Shown: piece by piece, positions 32,987 through 44,129 of the stretch
Layout of the letters: every line of letters begins with the position of its first letter
Numbering within the stretch: the first letter of the stretch is position 1
NCBI GenBank assembly: GCA_023101725.1
Contig: JALJCO010001023.1
Location: 137,454-201,453 of the forward strand
Reading direction: 5' to 3'
Origin: Atherinomorus stipes
Taxonomy: Eukaryota; Chordata; Actinopteri; Atheriniformes; Atherinidae
DNA length: 64,000 nucleotides
The notes under the pieces: model-generated
What the model was told of the DNA's origin: nothing
Databases searched by the model: none
The model's input: only the letters and a program-made list of their open reading frames with translations
Translations under genes and position numbers: made by a program

Positions 32987-34597
32987 ATGGCGACGCGGTG
33001 TGTCATTTGGACGGAGGAGAAAGAAACTCGACTGGTGGAATTGTGGCAGGTGCATCCGTGTCTCTTTGATGTGAGCTCCGAGTCATATCATGATCGGAAT
33101 GACCGAGAGAAAAGTTTGGGGGAGATTGCCGCTGAGTTGCAGCTGTCCGGTAAGCGTTTTCCTCTGTATTAGCAGTTTAGCTAATTGACATGCAGCCTTG
33201 TTGTTTTGGTGTGTGTGCGCGCAACATGACAGCTGGTGGGTTGTCATGACAACTTGACAACCCACCGCGTGTGTGTGCGTGCGCAAATATGAAATGCCTG
33301 CAAATGCAAAGTGGGCGAGGAGGCGTTTTGAGTGGCTTCTCTGAGGTCTCAGTATATATATTTTATTTGTGTGTATATTTGGATGGATGCAGGTGTTTGT
33401 ATGCTGGGTGGCATTTGTGTCTGTGTGTGTTGCTGCAGTTAAGCCACTGTCAGATATTATACTACCAGTATGTGTATACATTTGTTTTTGATTATAATTT
33501 CAGGATTGGCAATCATCATTTTTGCTGCAAATGTGCATAATATTCTGTTGTACTTTTTCAGTAAATGAAGTAAAAATCCAGATGGCTTCACTAAGAACGC
33601 AGTATGGGAAGCTACTCAAACCAAAGCCCAGTGGCAGTGGCCACAAACCGTTGACCAAACAGCAGTGGATTCTGCGTCACTTGGACTTTTTGAAGGCCTA
33701 CGTTGTTCCCAGACATACCGAATCCACTCTGAGAGTAAGTTGTTAAGACACACAAACACGGTAGTGTGACACGATATGAACAATGTTAGTCCAAGGAAAT
33801 TTTGAGGTAGAAAATTATGCCACAAAGTTAATAAATAACCCTGATATCAGTGCTGTGACATGGTCAAGCCAAATGACATCTCATTATGAAATTAGTATGC
33901 CTGTCTCTGGCAGAGATGCACTGATCTGATACCTGGATTGGATATTGGCTCCAATACTGACAAATTAGCTGGATCAGATATCGGATTAATGTGGCCGATC
34001 CAGCATTCCGATCCAGTCATTTCTGTTTTTATAATATTGTAATAAATGTGCACTTTGTCATTTATAAAAAGATCAAATTAAGGACATTTCTATCTGTTAT
34101 TTTGTTAGCTTTCTTTAAACAAGGCTAAATGTTTATGTTGAGCTTGATGCTTTCACTCATATGGCAAGGAATGCAGTTTATTCATTCAAAAGTAGTATCG
34201 GATCAGTATCAGCTGATACGCTCAGCCCTTGTATTGGTATCGGGTTGGATCAGTGCATCTCTAGTCTCTGATAACCTGGTTCCCTCTGTGTAATCATTTT
34301 CCCTCTGTTTGTTGTCTGTGCTGTTTCCTACAGGCTGACACAGAATCAGAGGATGCCATGAAACCTTTCCTACTGATGACACAAAGAACTGGCAAAGAAT
34401 GTCTCGTTGCCTTTTTGCTTCCACTGTGGGATTCCTTGCTCTTCGCATTGCAATGGATTGAAGCGCTCCCTCCTTCCTCCATGCTCCTTCGACCAGCTGG
34501 TAGTTTGCATCCTCTGAATCCACATAACCAGATGGTACATAGGCGTCTGATCTCTGGTGCCGGAGAAAGTTGTGCAGACAAAGGCACACAAAAATAA
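32987..34597 (+). CDS. MADF/Myb-like DNA-binding protein of the Harbinger element (3 exons)
   Basis: Predicted exons 32987-33149, 33562-33734 and 34334-34597 give 199 residues with matching phases and GT-AG borders (G|GTAAGC, TTTTTCAG|T, AGA|GTAAGT, TTTCCTACAG|G). Exons 1-2 form a MADF (Myb/SANT-type) domain: WTEEKETRLVELWQVHPCLF, Y-HDRNDREKSLGEIAAEL, VNEVKIQMASLRTQYGKLL, ending WILRHLDFLKAYVVPR. In Harbinger transposons this second protein binds subterminal DNA and helps the transposase enter the nucleus and reach its ends. Exon 3 begins with an acidic ADTESEDA, then is antisense to the last transposase exon, so its far end is less certain. The hAT MITE lies inside intron 2 and should be spliced out. 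Confidence 0.72.
33911..34263. mobile_element. hAT-type MITE inside the Harbinger element
   Basis: Ends are CAGAGATGCACTG and the inverse CAGTGCATCTCTA, flanked by 8-bp GTCTCTGG (33903-33910) and GTCTCTGA (34264-34271), as for hAT. It is 353 bp with no coding capacity. It is the same family as the split copy at 2807-2954/10880-10968. It sits in intron 2 of the MADF gene and at the 3' end of the transposase exon. Confidence 0.88.
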
Positions 34598-36553
34598 TTG
34601 TCACAACCTTGTCTGGATCCAGGCAAATAGTAGACCTGAACACCCGAAAACGATTAGCCAAAATTCCAGAGGCATTTTCGACAACGCGGCGTGCCCTGGA
34701 AAGCCGATAATTGTAAATCCTCTGACTGGTATCAAGGTGCCGACAGGGATATGGTTTCAGGAGATCAGGTCGGAGGGGGTAAGCATCATCACCAGTGACC
34801 ATGTATGGCATTATGACATCAGTGCCTGGCAAGGCATCTTCAGGGGGGAAGTTTAGTCTACCTGTGTCCATGGCTTCTTTTAGGTCAGAATGGGCAAACA
34901 CCCCAGCCTCTGACACCCTTCCCTGTGTCCCTGCGCTTGCATACACAAATCTATACTTTGCGTCAACTACAGCCATGAGCATTATCGAAAACCTTGACTT
35001 GTAGTTGTAGAACATGCTTCCACTCTTCGCTGGTGGCTGGAAAACGATATGTTTACCGTCAACAGCCCCTAAGCAGTGTGGAAACTGCCACTTGCTTGCA
35101 AAGTCGTTGGCAATGGCCTTCCACTCTGCTTCTGTCGTTGGTGTCTGTGGAACACAAGTACAAGATAGGACATAAATCCGATGCATTCATGGCTTCCTTT
35201 TTTAACACATGACAACCAAACGGTTTCTAAATGGGCTTATGCACAACTCCACTACTTCCTGAACTTAGTAGTGCTCCTTTGTTTCCTGTCTTTTAATCCA
35301 GATGTGTCTGGCCATTGTTGTCGTGCTAACTGAGATCAGACACACTTTGATTAGTTTGTCCAATAATGAAAGACACGAAACAAAGGAGTACTACTAAGTT
35401 CAGGAAGTAATGGGAGTTTTGTATATAGCCCATACTCATACTCATAAAAAAAAGTAAAAATAAGTAGCCAACACATGAACACCATAACTGTTTTGGTTAT
35501 ATAATCGGACTTGTTTTCAATAGGATAAGCATGGATTATATGACACCAAATAACATTAACATGTCAAGTCAATTTTACCTTCAAGTAGTCTTCTCGCAGT
35601 ACAGAGTTCAGGGCGGTGCATGTTTCCATCACGATCCTGCTCAAAGTGGTGCTGCCAATCCTATACTGGAAACTTAACGAGTTGAAGGTTTCCCCTGTCA
35701 AAGTAATAAAAGTGTATTAAAATGTGTCCGGTGAATGCATAGACTGGATCAATGGATGGATCTTTATAGGCGGATTTTTAGTTAGCAAATGTTAAATGAA
35801 TTGTAGAGACAGTATGTGAGTAAAGCAATGGATGTGAATTGAGGGGGCCAGTGTCACTCAAATATAAAGTTTGATCATAAGATGGATGATTAGATGTCCT
35901 TGCTTTGTGGCTGGCTTTCTTTGTATGGTTTTTATAGGTATCAATGTATGAATTATATGTGCACACTTACCTGTTGCCAAAAATCTCAGTGTGACTGAAA
36001 GCCTCATCTTCGGGCTGATGGCCTTCCTGAGGTGTGTATCCCTTTTGCAGATGAGGGGGGTCACCTTCGCAAGGAGATAATTAAACTCCTCCACCGACAT
36101 CCTGAGAAGGTCCCGGAAACCCTTCATATCGCCTATCTGGAATGCACGACATGCATTATCAATACAGATCGCAAAAATTATATAATTTTCTTAACTACAC
36201 GGCTAGTGTAAGCAGTTGATAACAGTAAGACACATTTAAGAAACAGTTATAGCTATACCATGTAATAAATGTTCTAGCGCAATTTAACTGTTTGATCTTA
36301 CCTCCAGTTCTCGTTGTAGAACCGACAGACCGTACACCCCACGTCTGGTCAGCCAATTCCTCACCCACACGCTACGTCGTCGCCTTTTCTTTTTGGTGAA
36401 TTCTTCGCAAAGAACAGCGCAAATCACCAAGGCAGCGCGTTTCTTTGGTTGAAGCATACTGTTGTTGCTGTTGTCGTCTACTTCCTCTCCGTCTTCTTCT
36501 TCTTTGTCTTCTTCTTCTACTATTACTGGCTTCCTGTATTTATTGCGTTGCAT
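34209..36553 (-). CDS. HARBI1-like PIF/Harbinger transposase (4 exons)
   Basis: Minus-strand exons 36553-36302, 36136-35971, 35694-35579 and 35144-34209 join in phase (donors GAG|GTAAGA, ACAG|GTAAGT, AAG|GTAAAA; acceptors CCAG|ATAG, ACAG|GGGA, ACAG|ACAC) and encode 489 residues. The enzyme would cut and paste the element through its ends. Exon 1 is acidic then basic (KKKRRRR, a nuclear-signal candidate). Exons 2-3 hold the N-terminal helices (FRDLLRMSVEEFNYLL, LRFLATG, SLSFQYRIGSTTLSRI). Exon 4 is the DDE_Tnp_4 domain: D207 in GAVDGKHI, D297 in GDDAYPL, E334 in RRVVENASGILANRFRVF. All three acidic residues are present. The last ~15 residues come from the inserted hAT MITE. It is convergent with the MADF gene and overlaps its exon 3. 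Confidence 0.82.
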
Positions 36554-36753
36554 GTTGGGATTGTTCCAGACCCCAACGTGTCTTTGAGTACGTACAGTGT
36601 GAGTAGTCAGATCGCATCCGAGCGTCGGTTCGTACAGTATGAGGACAGACATCGCAAGCTGTGAACTTTTGAACTCTGCGACTGATTCGCACAATTTGAG
36701 TTGGAGCTGCAAGCAACGATTGAAAAAAATCACACAGTGTATCCCAGGCTTTA

Positions 36754-37159
36754 GTTAAACGTTGAGTCTGGAGTTTCCCCCCGTTTCTGTTTGTAAACAC
36801 TACTCAAAGTGAGAGCCCCTCCCTCGGCCATATTGCCGTATTGCTCTTCGGTCGAAGCCTCTCCTTCAAAGGCGGGCGAAAGCCAAAACCATTACTGACC
36901 CTGGTTTTCTAGTGTGCACTACCTAAGTCTCTTTTCACCGCAGAGTAGGCCTACTTCTCTTTTTTCGCTGCGTCCACCTTTTTTCCTTTTCAAGAATTTG
37001 AAAAAAAATTCTTGAAAATGTTTTTTTTCTCCTTGACGCCCATCGATGAGTTGATCCCCACAGAGTGCTCTGTCATTGGCTGGAAACAACAAGAACACAA
37101 TCTCTGCCCATAAACGTCCAGAATACATCAAAACAAAGGGAAAAAAATTAAATACATAA
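36754..37159. other. Non-coding interval
   Basis: No gene. It contains T/A homopolymer runs (36995-37035) with an inverted pair AAAAAAAATTCTTGAAAATG / TTTTCAAGAATTTG near 36985-37020. Confidence 0.4.
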
Positions 37160-37390
37160 TCTGAGATATAAGATCTTGTTTTAAGGCAATGCATCTTATT
37201 TCAAGAAATCTTAAGAAAATTTAGCATGCTCCATTGGCAGATTTTTTTATTATTTTTTTGCGTATTACAAGCAAAAAAAAAAACCCTTTTCTTTTTACTT
37301 ATTTTAAGAGTAGACAACATTTTTTTGCTGGTAATAAGCAAAAACTTCTGCCAGTGGAAACATTTCTTGAAATAAGAGGCATTGCCTTAA
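37160..37390. repeat. Interspersed repeat, copy B
   Basis: Second copy of the family at 14895-15235. It shares GAGATATAAGATCTTGTTTT, CATCTTATTTCAAGAAATCT and GGTAATAAGCAAAAAC. Its ends are complementary (AAGATCTTGTTTTAAGGCA... against ...TTGAAATAAGAGGCATTGCC), so it is a MITE-like fold. Confidence 0.6.
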
Positions 37391-37804
37391 CCCTAGAGTG
37401 TCATAATCAGGAGCAGGGAAGGAGGACCCAAAAGCAGACGTACAGCTTCTCAGGTTTAAGAGGTTTTATTTTAAGGAATCCGATCCAGGTTCATGCTCCT
37501 GAAGTTCAGGCAATGGAGGGCTCGGCAGATGGATACAGCAGGCAGGCGGACAGGCAGGCGTTTAGACAACGGCAGAGGTTTCACTTGTGAGGACGACGAT
37601 CCGGCGAGGACTGATGATCTCCACAGCAGATCATGACATAGAGAACCCAAGAACCCTTTTTTCTTTGGAAAATTATGAATTATGCATTAAATGATTTGAC
37701 CCTTTGGGCTTTAGGCGTATCATTTCAAAGAATCACAATAACAAACACTGTCAATGTAAACTATTTTATATTCAGGAAAATAATCAGTTAACTACACAGC
37801 TACA
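37391..37804. other. Non-coding interval, possible piggyBac end
   Basis: TTAA at 37387-37390 is followed by CCCTAGAGTGTC, similar to the CCCTAG start of many piggyBac elements. A transposase remnant lies about 0.4 kb to the right. No matching right end was found, so this is only a suggestion. 37500-37640 resembles a common fish repeat with GCAGGCGGACAGGCAGGCG. Confidence 0.3.
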
Positions 37805-38660
37805 TTTAAAAATGTTTTTATTGCTTGCTTTCCTTTGATGTACTGCCTTCTGCCACCAAATTTCCCTTTGCACGGCACTATCATCTTATTGATGGACTGT
37901 TTTTGGCAAGGAGCTATAATCAGGCACTGTCTCCTAAATTAATCCAAAAAATGGTCTCAGTTTCCAAAGTCTACCTTTTTTTCTTCTTCACTGGCTATTT
38001 TGTTGTCTATAAAGTGCGTGACAGAGAGCAGGTTGAATTGGTTGTGACTATGTCTGCCATAGGCCCAAAACAAACTTCACTTTCCCAGTACTGACGTACT
38101 CCAGATATTTTAACTAATCCCATCCTGAGATACATTCCTAGAACTTGTTCTCTTTTACCAAAGTGTCTACAATTTTTCATGCTTTTGAACACCGTATTGA
38201 TTGTTACACTCTGCTCAACATTTTCCAACACATCTCTGGAAACATATAAACAGGAAAACATATCAAGTGTTGAAAGTAAACCAGTGGCGAGTCTGTTGTG
38301 GCATCCTAGTACAACTCAACCTGTCCACCTTGAAAGTGCACATCAGACAACTCAAGCCTATCTTTCTCCACCTGTAAGTTTTTGGGGCATGATTTGGCTC
38401 CTTGTGTGAGTTAGCAGTCTCAGCAAACGCCACATCTTCATCACCAGACGAGTCATTGGATGAGTCACTGGCTTGGTCGAAAGATTCACCAACATCACTT
38501 TCATATTGTTGAAACAATTAATCAGAATCGCTATTGCTGTTCAATTCAGGGCCAAAGTCACTATCATCAACTTGAAGTTGCTCTAATACTTCTGGAACAG
38601 TGACCTTTCTCCGATGCCTTCACTGTTCTGAAAAGGCAGTGGCCATACTCCTCTCCCGGC
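37805..38660 (-). pseudogene. piggyBac transposase remnant (PGBD-like, DDE_Tnp_1_7)
   Basis: The minus strand in several frames reads as a piggyBac transposase. First comes an acidic N-terminus (DVGESFDQASDSSNDSSGDE, 38517 region), then KTYRWRK. Next is the start of the catalytic domain, REQVLGMYLRMGLVKISGVR plus QYWES and PMADIV (near 38040-38170). Then GRLWKLRPFF (near 37960) and MIVPCKGKFGGRRQYIKGKQ (near 37830-37870) follow, which equals the family's 'DE.MI.FKGR...QYIKGKP'. At least three frameshifts or stops separate these pieces and the C-terminal third is missing. It is inactive, but shows that piggyBac enzymes, which duplicate TTAA, have been present in this genome. Confidence 0.72.
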
Positions 38661-38945
38661 CATAGATATAAGATTTTACTTTATTAGTCTCTGGCCCTGT
38701 ACTACCAAGGTAACACTAAAATATATCATACAAATTAATTTATTTCAAGGCTTCAGCAAAATACTGGATCGTCACCATTGTCCATGTACAAAGTCACTTA
38801 AAAAACCAAAGGGTCGGACTTCCGGGTTAGGGCGATGAGGATGGCAGCATAATCAATACGCTCCCGACACGAGTGTTGAATTTTACCCCAAAACGAAGAT
38901 TTAAACCGCAGTGGGTGCTTACGTGACTTTTAATAGGGGTAGAGT

Positions 38946-39944
38946 ATGTCTTCTAAAGGAAAAAATAAGAAGCACAACCAGAACAGTGGAACTAACGACG
39001 GAAAGAGGAGTCCCCAGGGTGCTGTCTCCCGCGTGGTCGACAACGAGAGCGAAGGTATGGACAGTGGGGGAGAGCCAGTGAATCTGAGTCTAATACTCCA
39101 AGAGATACGCGAGTTTCGACAAGACAATAGACAACAACTCGAAGACATTAAGGGAGAAATAGCCAAAACTAATTCGCGGATAGATGAAGCTGAGACAAGA
39201 ATACTGGGGGCTGAAGACAGACTGCAAAACACGGAGGAAATTCTTGCAGATATGCTAAAACTACAAGAGCAGCTCCAAGCAAAGCTAACGGACCAGGAGA
39301 GCCGCCTACGGAGAGAAAATGTGAGAATATATGGAGTCCCAGAAGGCGCGGAAGGGAAACCCGGGTTGATGATTCCTTTCGTTGAAAAACTGCTTCGAGA
39401 GAACCTAGAGATTCCGGACACAGTAGAACTGCAGATGGAACGGGCACATCGCACACTAGCTCCGCAACCCTCGGCCGGCTCCAGACCCAGACCGATCCTT
39501 GTCAAGTTTCTCAGCTACAGGGTGAAAGAGGATGTGCTTAGAACGGCCTGGCAAAAGAAAGGGTTTGTATGGGAGGGCAATAAGATCAGCCTCGACCACG
39601 ACTATGCCCCAGGAATCGTTGCCAGACGGAGAGATTATATGGAGGCGAGGAGGGTACTAAAGGATCACAATACGCGGTTCCAGACCCTGTACCCCGCGCG
39701 ACTAAGGGTTTTCTATGAGGACGGAGTAAAAGTGTATGACACGGCGGAGGAGGCTACAGCGGACATGGCGCACAGGGGTCTGCCGGTCACCGCCATCCAG
39801 CAACCGCGTTCACTCCGTGAGAAGATCCAACGCTGGATGTGGCAGCCCGGCGGGGCGAGGCGTAACACCCGGCTCATGGGAGCAGCAAGCTACAAAGAGA
39901 AGCTGCAAGTATTCCGTCGAGAGCAAACTGGAGAACAGGACTGA
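38946..39944 (+). CDS. LINE copy 2 ORF1 (L1 ORF1p-like), intact
   Basis: An uninterrupted 332-residue protein, the RNA-binding chaperone of L1-type LINE particles, acting with ORF2 on the LINE's own RNA. Residues 1-35 are basic and polar (SSKGKNKKHNQNS). ~45-120 form a long heptad coiled coil (ILQEIREFRQDNRQQLEDIK, AETRILGAEDRLQNTEEILA, LQEQLQAKLTDQESRLR) for trimer formation. ~120-220 are the RRM-like domain with RRENVRIYGVPEG, MERAHRTL and RPRPILVKFLSYRVKEDVLR. ~220-300 are the C-terminal domain with ISLDHDYAPGI and TLYPARLRVFYEDG. ATG 38946 lies in the same place as in copy 1. Length suits the family. ORF2 follows after a 390-bp spacer. Confidence 0.88.
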   Translation: MSSKGKNKKHNQNSGTNDGKRSPQGAVSRVVDNESEGMDSGGEPVNLSLILQEIREFRQDNRQQLEDIKGEIAKTNSRIDEAETRILGAEDRLQNTEEILADMLKLQEQLQAKLTDQESRLRRENVRIYGVPEGAEGKPGLMIPFVEKLLRENLEIPDTVELQMERAHRTLAPQPSAGSRPRPILVKFLSYRVKEDVLRTAWQKKGFVWEGNKISLDHDYAPGIVARRRDYMEARRVLKDHNTRFQTLYPARLRVFYEDGVKVYDTAEEATADMAHRGLPVTAIQQPRSLREKIQRWMWQPGGARRNTRLMGAASYKEKLQVFRREQTGEQD

Positions 39945-40334
39945 ATTGAAACTGGTAAAAAATAAATAAGTTAACTGTACTGACTTTGATTTGGTTAAAT
40001 GCGGTTGGCTTTAACAGAAGAGGTTTATTTGATGAGACTCAATAGTTAAAATGTTAGTCGGACGAAGCTTACTGATCTTTATTCTGTTATCCAAGATGGT
40101 TACAGTTAGAGAGGGCCCTCTAAACCCTTTGGGTAGCAGGGGAAATCCCTCGAAGGTGAGCAGGGTCTACATGATGACCTCAAGACTGGAAGTACTCAAA
40201 AAAGTTAACATGTGTAATGTTGATACTATTCTGTGTTGTTCCTTGTTATTAGCGTTCTACTTTTGTTCTAAGAAAGGTTTGTTTACTCACATTAAGTCAA
40301 AAGGAAAGCCCATCACGGTACCAACCAGCTTAAG

Positions 40335-43300
40335 ATGCATAATAATCATATAAGAGTAATTTCTTTTAATGTAAATGGGGTTTTGAATCCAGTGAAGAGG
40401 AGTAAAATCCTGTCAAAATTAAAAAGGGAGAGGGCACACATTGCATTCCTTCAGGAAACTCACTTGAGTCAGTCAGAACATGCTAAGCTAAGAAGAATGG
40501 GATTCCGTCATGTTTTCTCCTCTTCTTATAAAAAGGGCCACAGGAGGGGTGTAGCCACCCTGATCTCAAATACTTTGAATTATGAACATATATCAGAGGT
40601 TAAGGACCAGAGTGGTAGGTTTGTTAAAATAACAGGGAAAATAGAAGGAAATGACGTGACATTAATTAATGTATATGTCCCGCCAGGAAGTGATCTAGCA
40701 GTTTATAAGCACATGTTTGACCTGGTAATCAATTCACAAGGGACAGTTGTATGTGGCGGTGACTTCAACATTAGATTACAACCCACTTTGGACGCTTCTG
40801 TTGCACCCACACAAAGCACACCTTTAACAAGAAAGCTGAGAACAATGATGACAGAATTAGGCATAATTGATGTATGGCGGGAACTGCACCCTGCTAAAAG
40901 AGAATATACCCACTACTCTTACCCACACTCACTTTACTCTAGACTGGACTATTTCTTTATGCTCACAACAGATCGATTTAAAATAAGAGATTGTGTGATT
41001 ATGACATTAGATATTTCAGATCATAGCCCAATCCTACTACAAATAGATATAGGAAGGAAACATAGGAGAACACAATGGAAACTGAACTCTCATATTCTTA
41101 ACGATCCATCTGTTTTGGAAAGATTGAAAAAAGATATAAAAGAATACCTGGAAATGAATGATTCTGAGGAGATATCTCCAGCTATTCTGTGGGATGCCTT
41201 GAAAGCCGTCATGAGGGGTAACTTAATTTCAGTCACCTCATACTTAAAAAGACTCAGAGAGCTAAAGCTTTTAGAGCTACAAAGGAAATTAAAAACATTA
41301 CAGCTTGCAGATGGGAACAATCCTAATTCCAATCTAATACACCAAATTAAGGAAATACAGGGGGAAATTAATAACATATATACCTTGAACATTCAAAAAA
41401 AAGCTATTGTTTTTGAAGCAAAAAAACTATGAAGCAGGAGGTAAAGCAACCAAACTACTATCTTATAAACTACGCAAACAACAAGTAGAAAACACAATTA
41501 CTAAAATAAAGAACCCTAAAACCAACTAAGTTGAGAATCAATTGGAAAAAAATTCAAGCCTGTTTCGAAGTATATTATAAAGAGTTATACTCCCAACCCC
41601 AAGCCTCAGGTGAATTACATATAGATGAATTTTTGATGTCATTGCAGTTACCTAATTTGACCAGCACACAGAATGAGTCATTAATGGAGCCAATTTCTGA
41701 AAAAGAACTAGACACAGCCATTTCTAAATTGAAGACTGGAAAATCCCCTGGTTCAGACGGCTACAGTGCTGAGTGGTATAAGTCACTTAAACCACAACTG
41801 AGCCCACTGCTAATTAAAACATTTAACTGGATCCTGCAGAAAAATGAAATACCTCCCTCATGGAATGAGGCAATCATTTCAGTTATCCCGAAAGAAAATA
41901 AGGACAGACAGGAATGCGTAAATTATCGCCCTATTAGTGTTCTCAATTTAGATTATAAATTATTCACATCTATTCTAGCCCGCAGACTGGAGCGCCACCT
42001 ACCACATCTTATAAATCTAGACCAAACAGGATTTATCCGTCAGCGCCAAACTTCAGATAATATAAGAAAAACCCTACATGTACTACACCATAAAAATAGG
42101 GATAAATCAGAGGCGATACTGGTGGGACTAGATGCCGAGAAAGCCTTTGATTCCGTAAGATGGGCTTTTCTCTATAAAGTTTTGAGGAAATTTGGTTTTC
42201 AAGACAGTTTCATTAATGTGATAAAATCCTTGTACAATAAGCCAATCGCTCGTGTAAAGATTAACGGTGACCTCTCTGAAACATTTGACTTAAAGAGAGG
42301 AACTAGGCAGGGGTGCCCTATTTCCCCCTTACTCTTTGTTTTATTTATAGAGCCACTAGGTCAATGGGTGAGGCAAAAGAAGAAATCAAAGGTATCAGGG
42401 TTGCAGGTACTCAACAGAAATTAGCCATGTTTGCTGATGACGTCCTGGTCTTTTTGGAAGAACCAGAGAAATCCTTCCCAGAATTAATGTCATTATTGAG
42501 TAAATTTGGAGAGATGTCAGGGTACAGGCTAAACATTTCTAAAACACAGGTCCTGACTTTGAATTTCAGTGCCTCACAAAATATGAGGAATAAATTCAAA
42601 TTGGAATGGGACAGGGAAACATTGGCATATCTTGGGATTAGTCTGACAAAAAATCTTAACAAACTGTTAGAAACAAATTATGGACCTCTGTCCTCAAAAA
42701 TAAAATCTGATTTGCATAGATGGAACCATATCCCATTTCTGGGACTGAACTCCAGGATAACCGCAGTCAAAATGAACATTTTGCCTCGCCTTCTTTATAT
42801 GTTTCGTAACTTCCCAGTGGATTTTAAAGATGACCAATTCAGGGAATGGGACAAATGGATCTCGCGATTTCATCTGGCAAGGAAAGAAGCCAAGGTTAAA
42901 ATTTAGTGTCTTACAACTGGGTAGGAGGGAGGGGGGGAGCAGGCCTCCCCTGCTTGAGAAAATACTTCTATGCCTCACAATCAGTGATTCCACTTTATTG
43001 GTGCAACCAGGAGTATAAGGCCCACTGGAAGGACTTGGAATCAAGATTAATTGCCGAAATACCTCTCCAAGCAATAGTAGCAGATAGAGGGTTAGTGCTT
43101 CAAATGAACAAGGAAAGGAGGAACCCCTGGATAATGCATACAATCATACTGTGGCAGAAGGTAGTTAAACTGTGTAGGGTTAATCAAATTCTTAAATTAT
43201 TCAGGTGGTGTGCTCACGATACAGAGTTTATCCCTAACAGGAGTGACATAAGATTCAAGGAGTGGATAGCAAATGGTTTGACCACATACTGGTCCTTCAC

Positions 43301-44129
43301 TAACAAAGGGGTCCTGCAAAGCTTCCAGTTTTTGCAGCTGAACTACGGATTACAGAGACATGATTTCTATAGGTACTTGCAACTACGTCACTACTTTGAT
43401 AAAAATTGCAGTCATAAGGACTTGACAATAGAAGAAACAGAATTTTTCAACATCCTATTGTCGGCATACCAGGCCACAATTACAAAAACCATCTCAAAAT
43501 TATACAAGGTTCTCCTACTCGCTGCAAATGAGAACACCATGCAAATTAAAAGAAGGTGGGAAAGGGAATCAGGGCTTGAGATTTCGGACGAAGCATGGGG
43601 ACAAATTTGTATTTTTCAGTGGTCTTCCACTAATTCCACAGACTGGAGAGAACACTGCTGGAAAAACGTGATACGATATTTTAGGACCCCCTCAACAAAC
43701 TAAAGGCCAGGGTTTGACTCAAACCTGCTGGAGACAGTGTGGAGAATATGTGGCAAATCACTTCCACATTTTTGGAACTGCCCTAACCTTAAGCAGTTCT
43801 GGAGGGATATTCACAACACATTAAACAATGTATTCAAGTCTAAAATACCTCTGGATTTTAATTCCATCTATCTAGGGAACGTGCAGACATTGACACAAAT
43901 GACGGATATAAAGCTGCTGCAAGCCTTGCTTGCGGCAAGTAAGAAATCTATAACTAGAAGATGGCTCAACCCAGCTCCTCCTACAATAGAAGAGTGGCAC
44001 AACATAGTACTAGAAATATATAAAATGGAGAGGATTACTTATTCCCTGAGAGTTCAGAAGGATAAATTCAAGCAGATATGGGAAAAATGGATTATATACA
44101 TAACCCCATTTAAGGCAGACTTTATATAA
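40335..44129 (+). pseudogene. LINE copy 2 ORF2 (endonuclease-reverse transcriptase), frameshifted
   Basis: ORF2 starts at ATG 40335 with RVISFNVNGVLNPVKRSKI, FLQETHL, GGDFNIRLQ, SRLDYFF and ISDHSPI (endonuclease). After a frameshift near 41395-41430 and a TAA near 41528 the linker and RT follow in 41531-42424: LKTGKSPGSDGYSAEWYKSL, VNYRPISVLNLD, LDQTGFI, LDAEKAFDSV and RQGCPISPLLFVLFIEP. The catalytic FADD box (AMFADDVLVF, near 42430) is in another frame. Further shifts occur near 42370-42420 and 42900. A stop at 43701 and a short loss precede the zinc-knuckle end (MWRICGKSLPHFWNCP) and the terminal stop at 44129. About five lesions make it inactive. The 490-bp 3' UTR ends in AATAAAAATAAAATTGC then poly(A). 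Confidence 0.88.

Larger units (their letters stand above)
32656..36750. mobile_element. PIF/Harbinger transposon, structurally complete
   Basis: The 26-bp ends (AGCCCGGCATACACTGTGTG... and AGCCTGGGATACACTGTGTG... from the right) differ at two positions. They are flanked by TTA at 32653-32655 and 36751-36753, the expected Harbinger duplication. Inside are a plus-strand MADF gene and a minus-strand HARBI1-like transposase, convergent. Both gene models keep phase over every intron and have no internal stops. The only disruption is a hAT MITE at 33911-34263. This makes it the best candidate in the window for a recently active element. Confidence 0.9.

Noticed and set aside
38930..39505. 191-codon minus-strand frame opposite LINE ORF1
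   Set aside because: Serine/leucine-rich shadow of the ORF1 coding strand.
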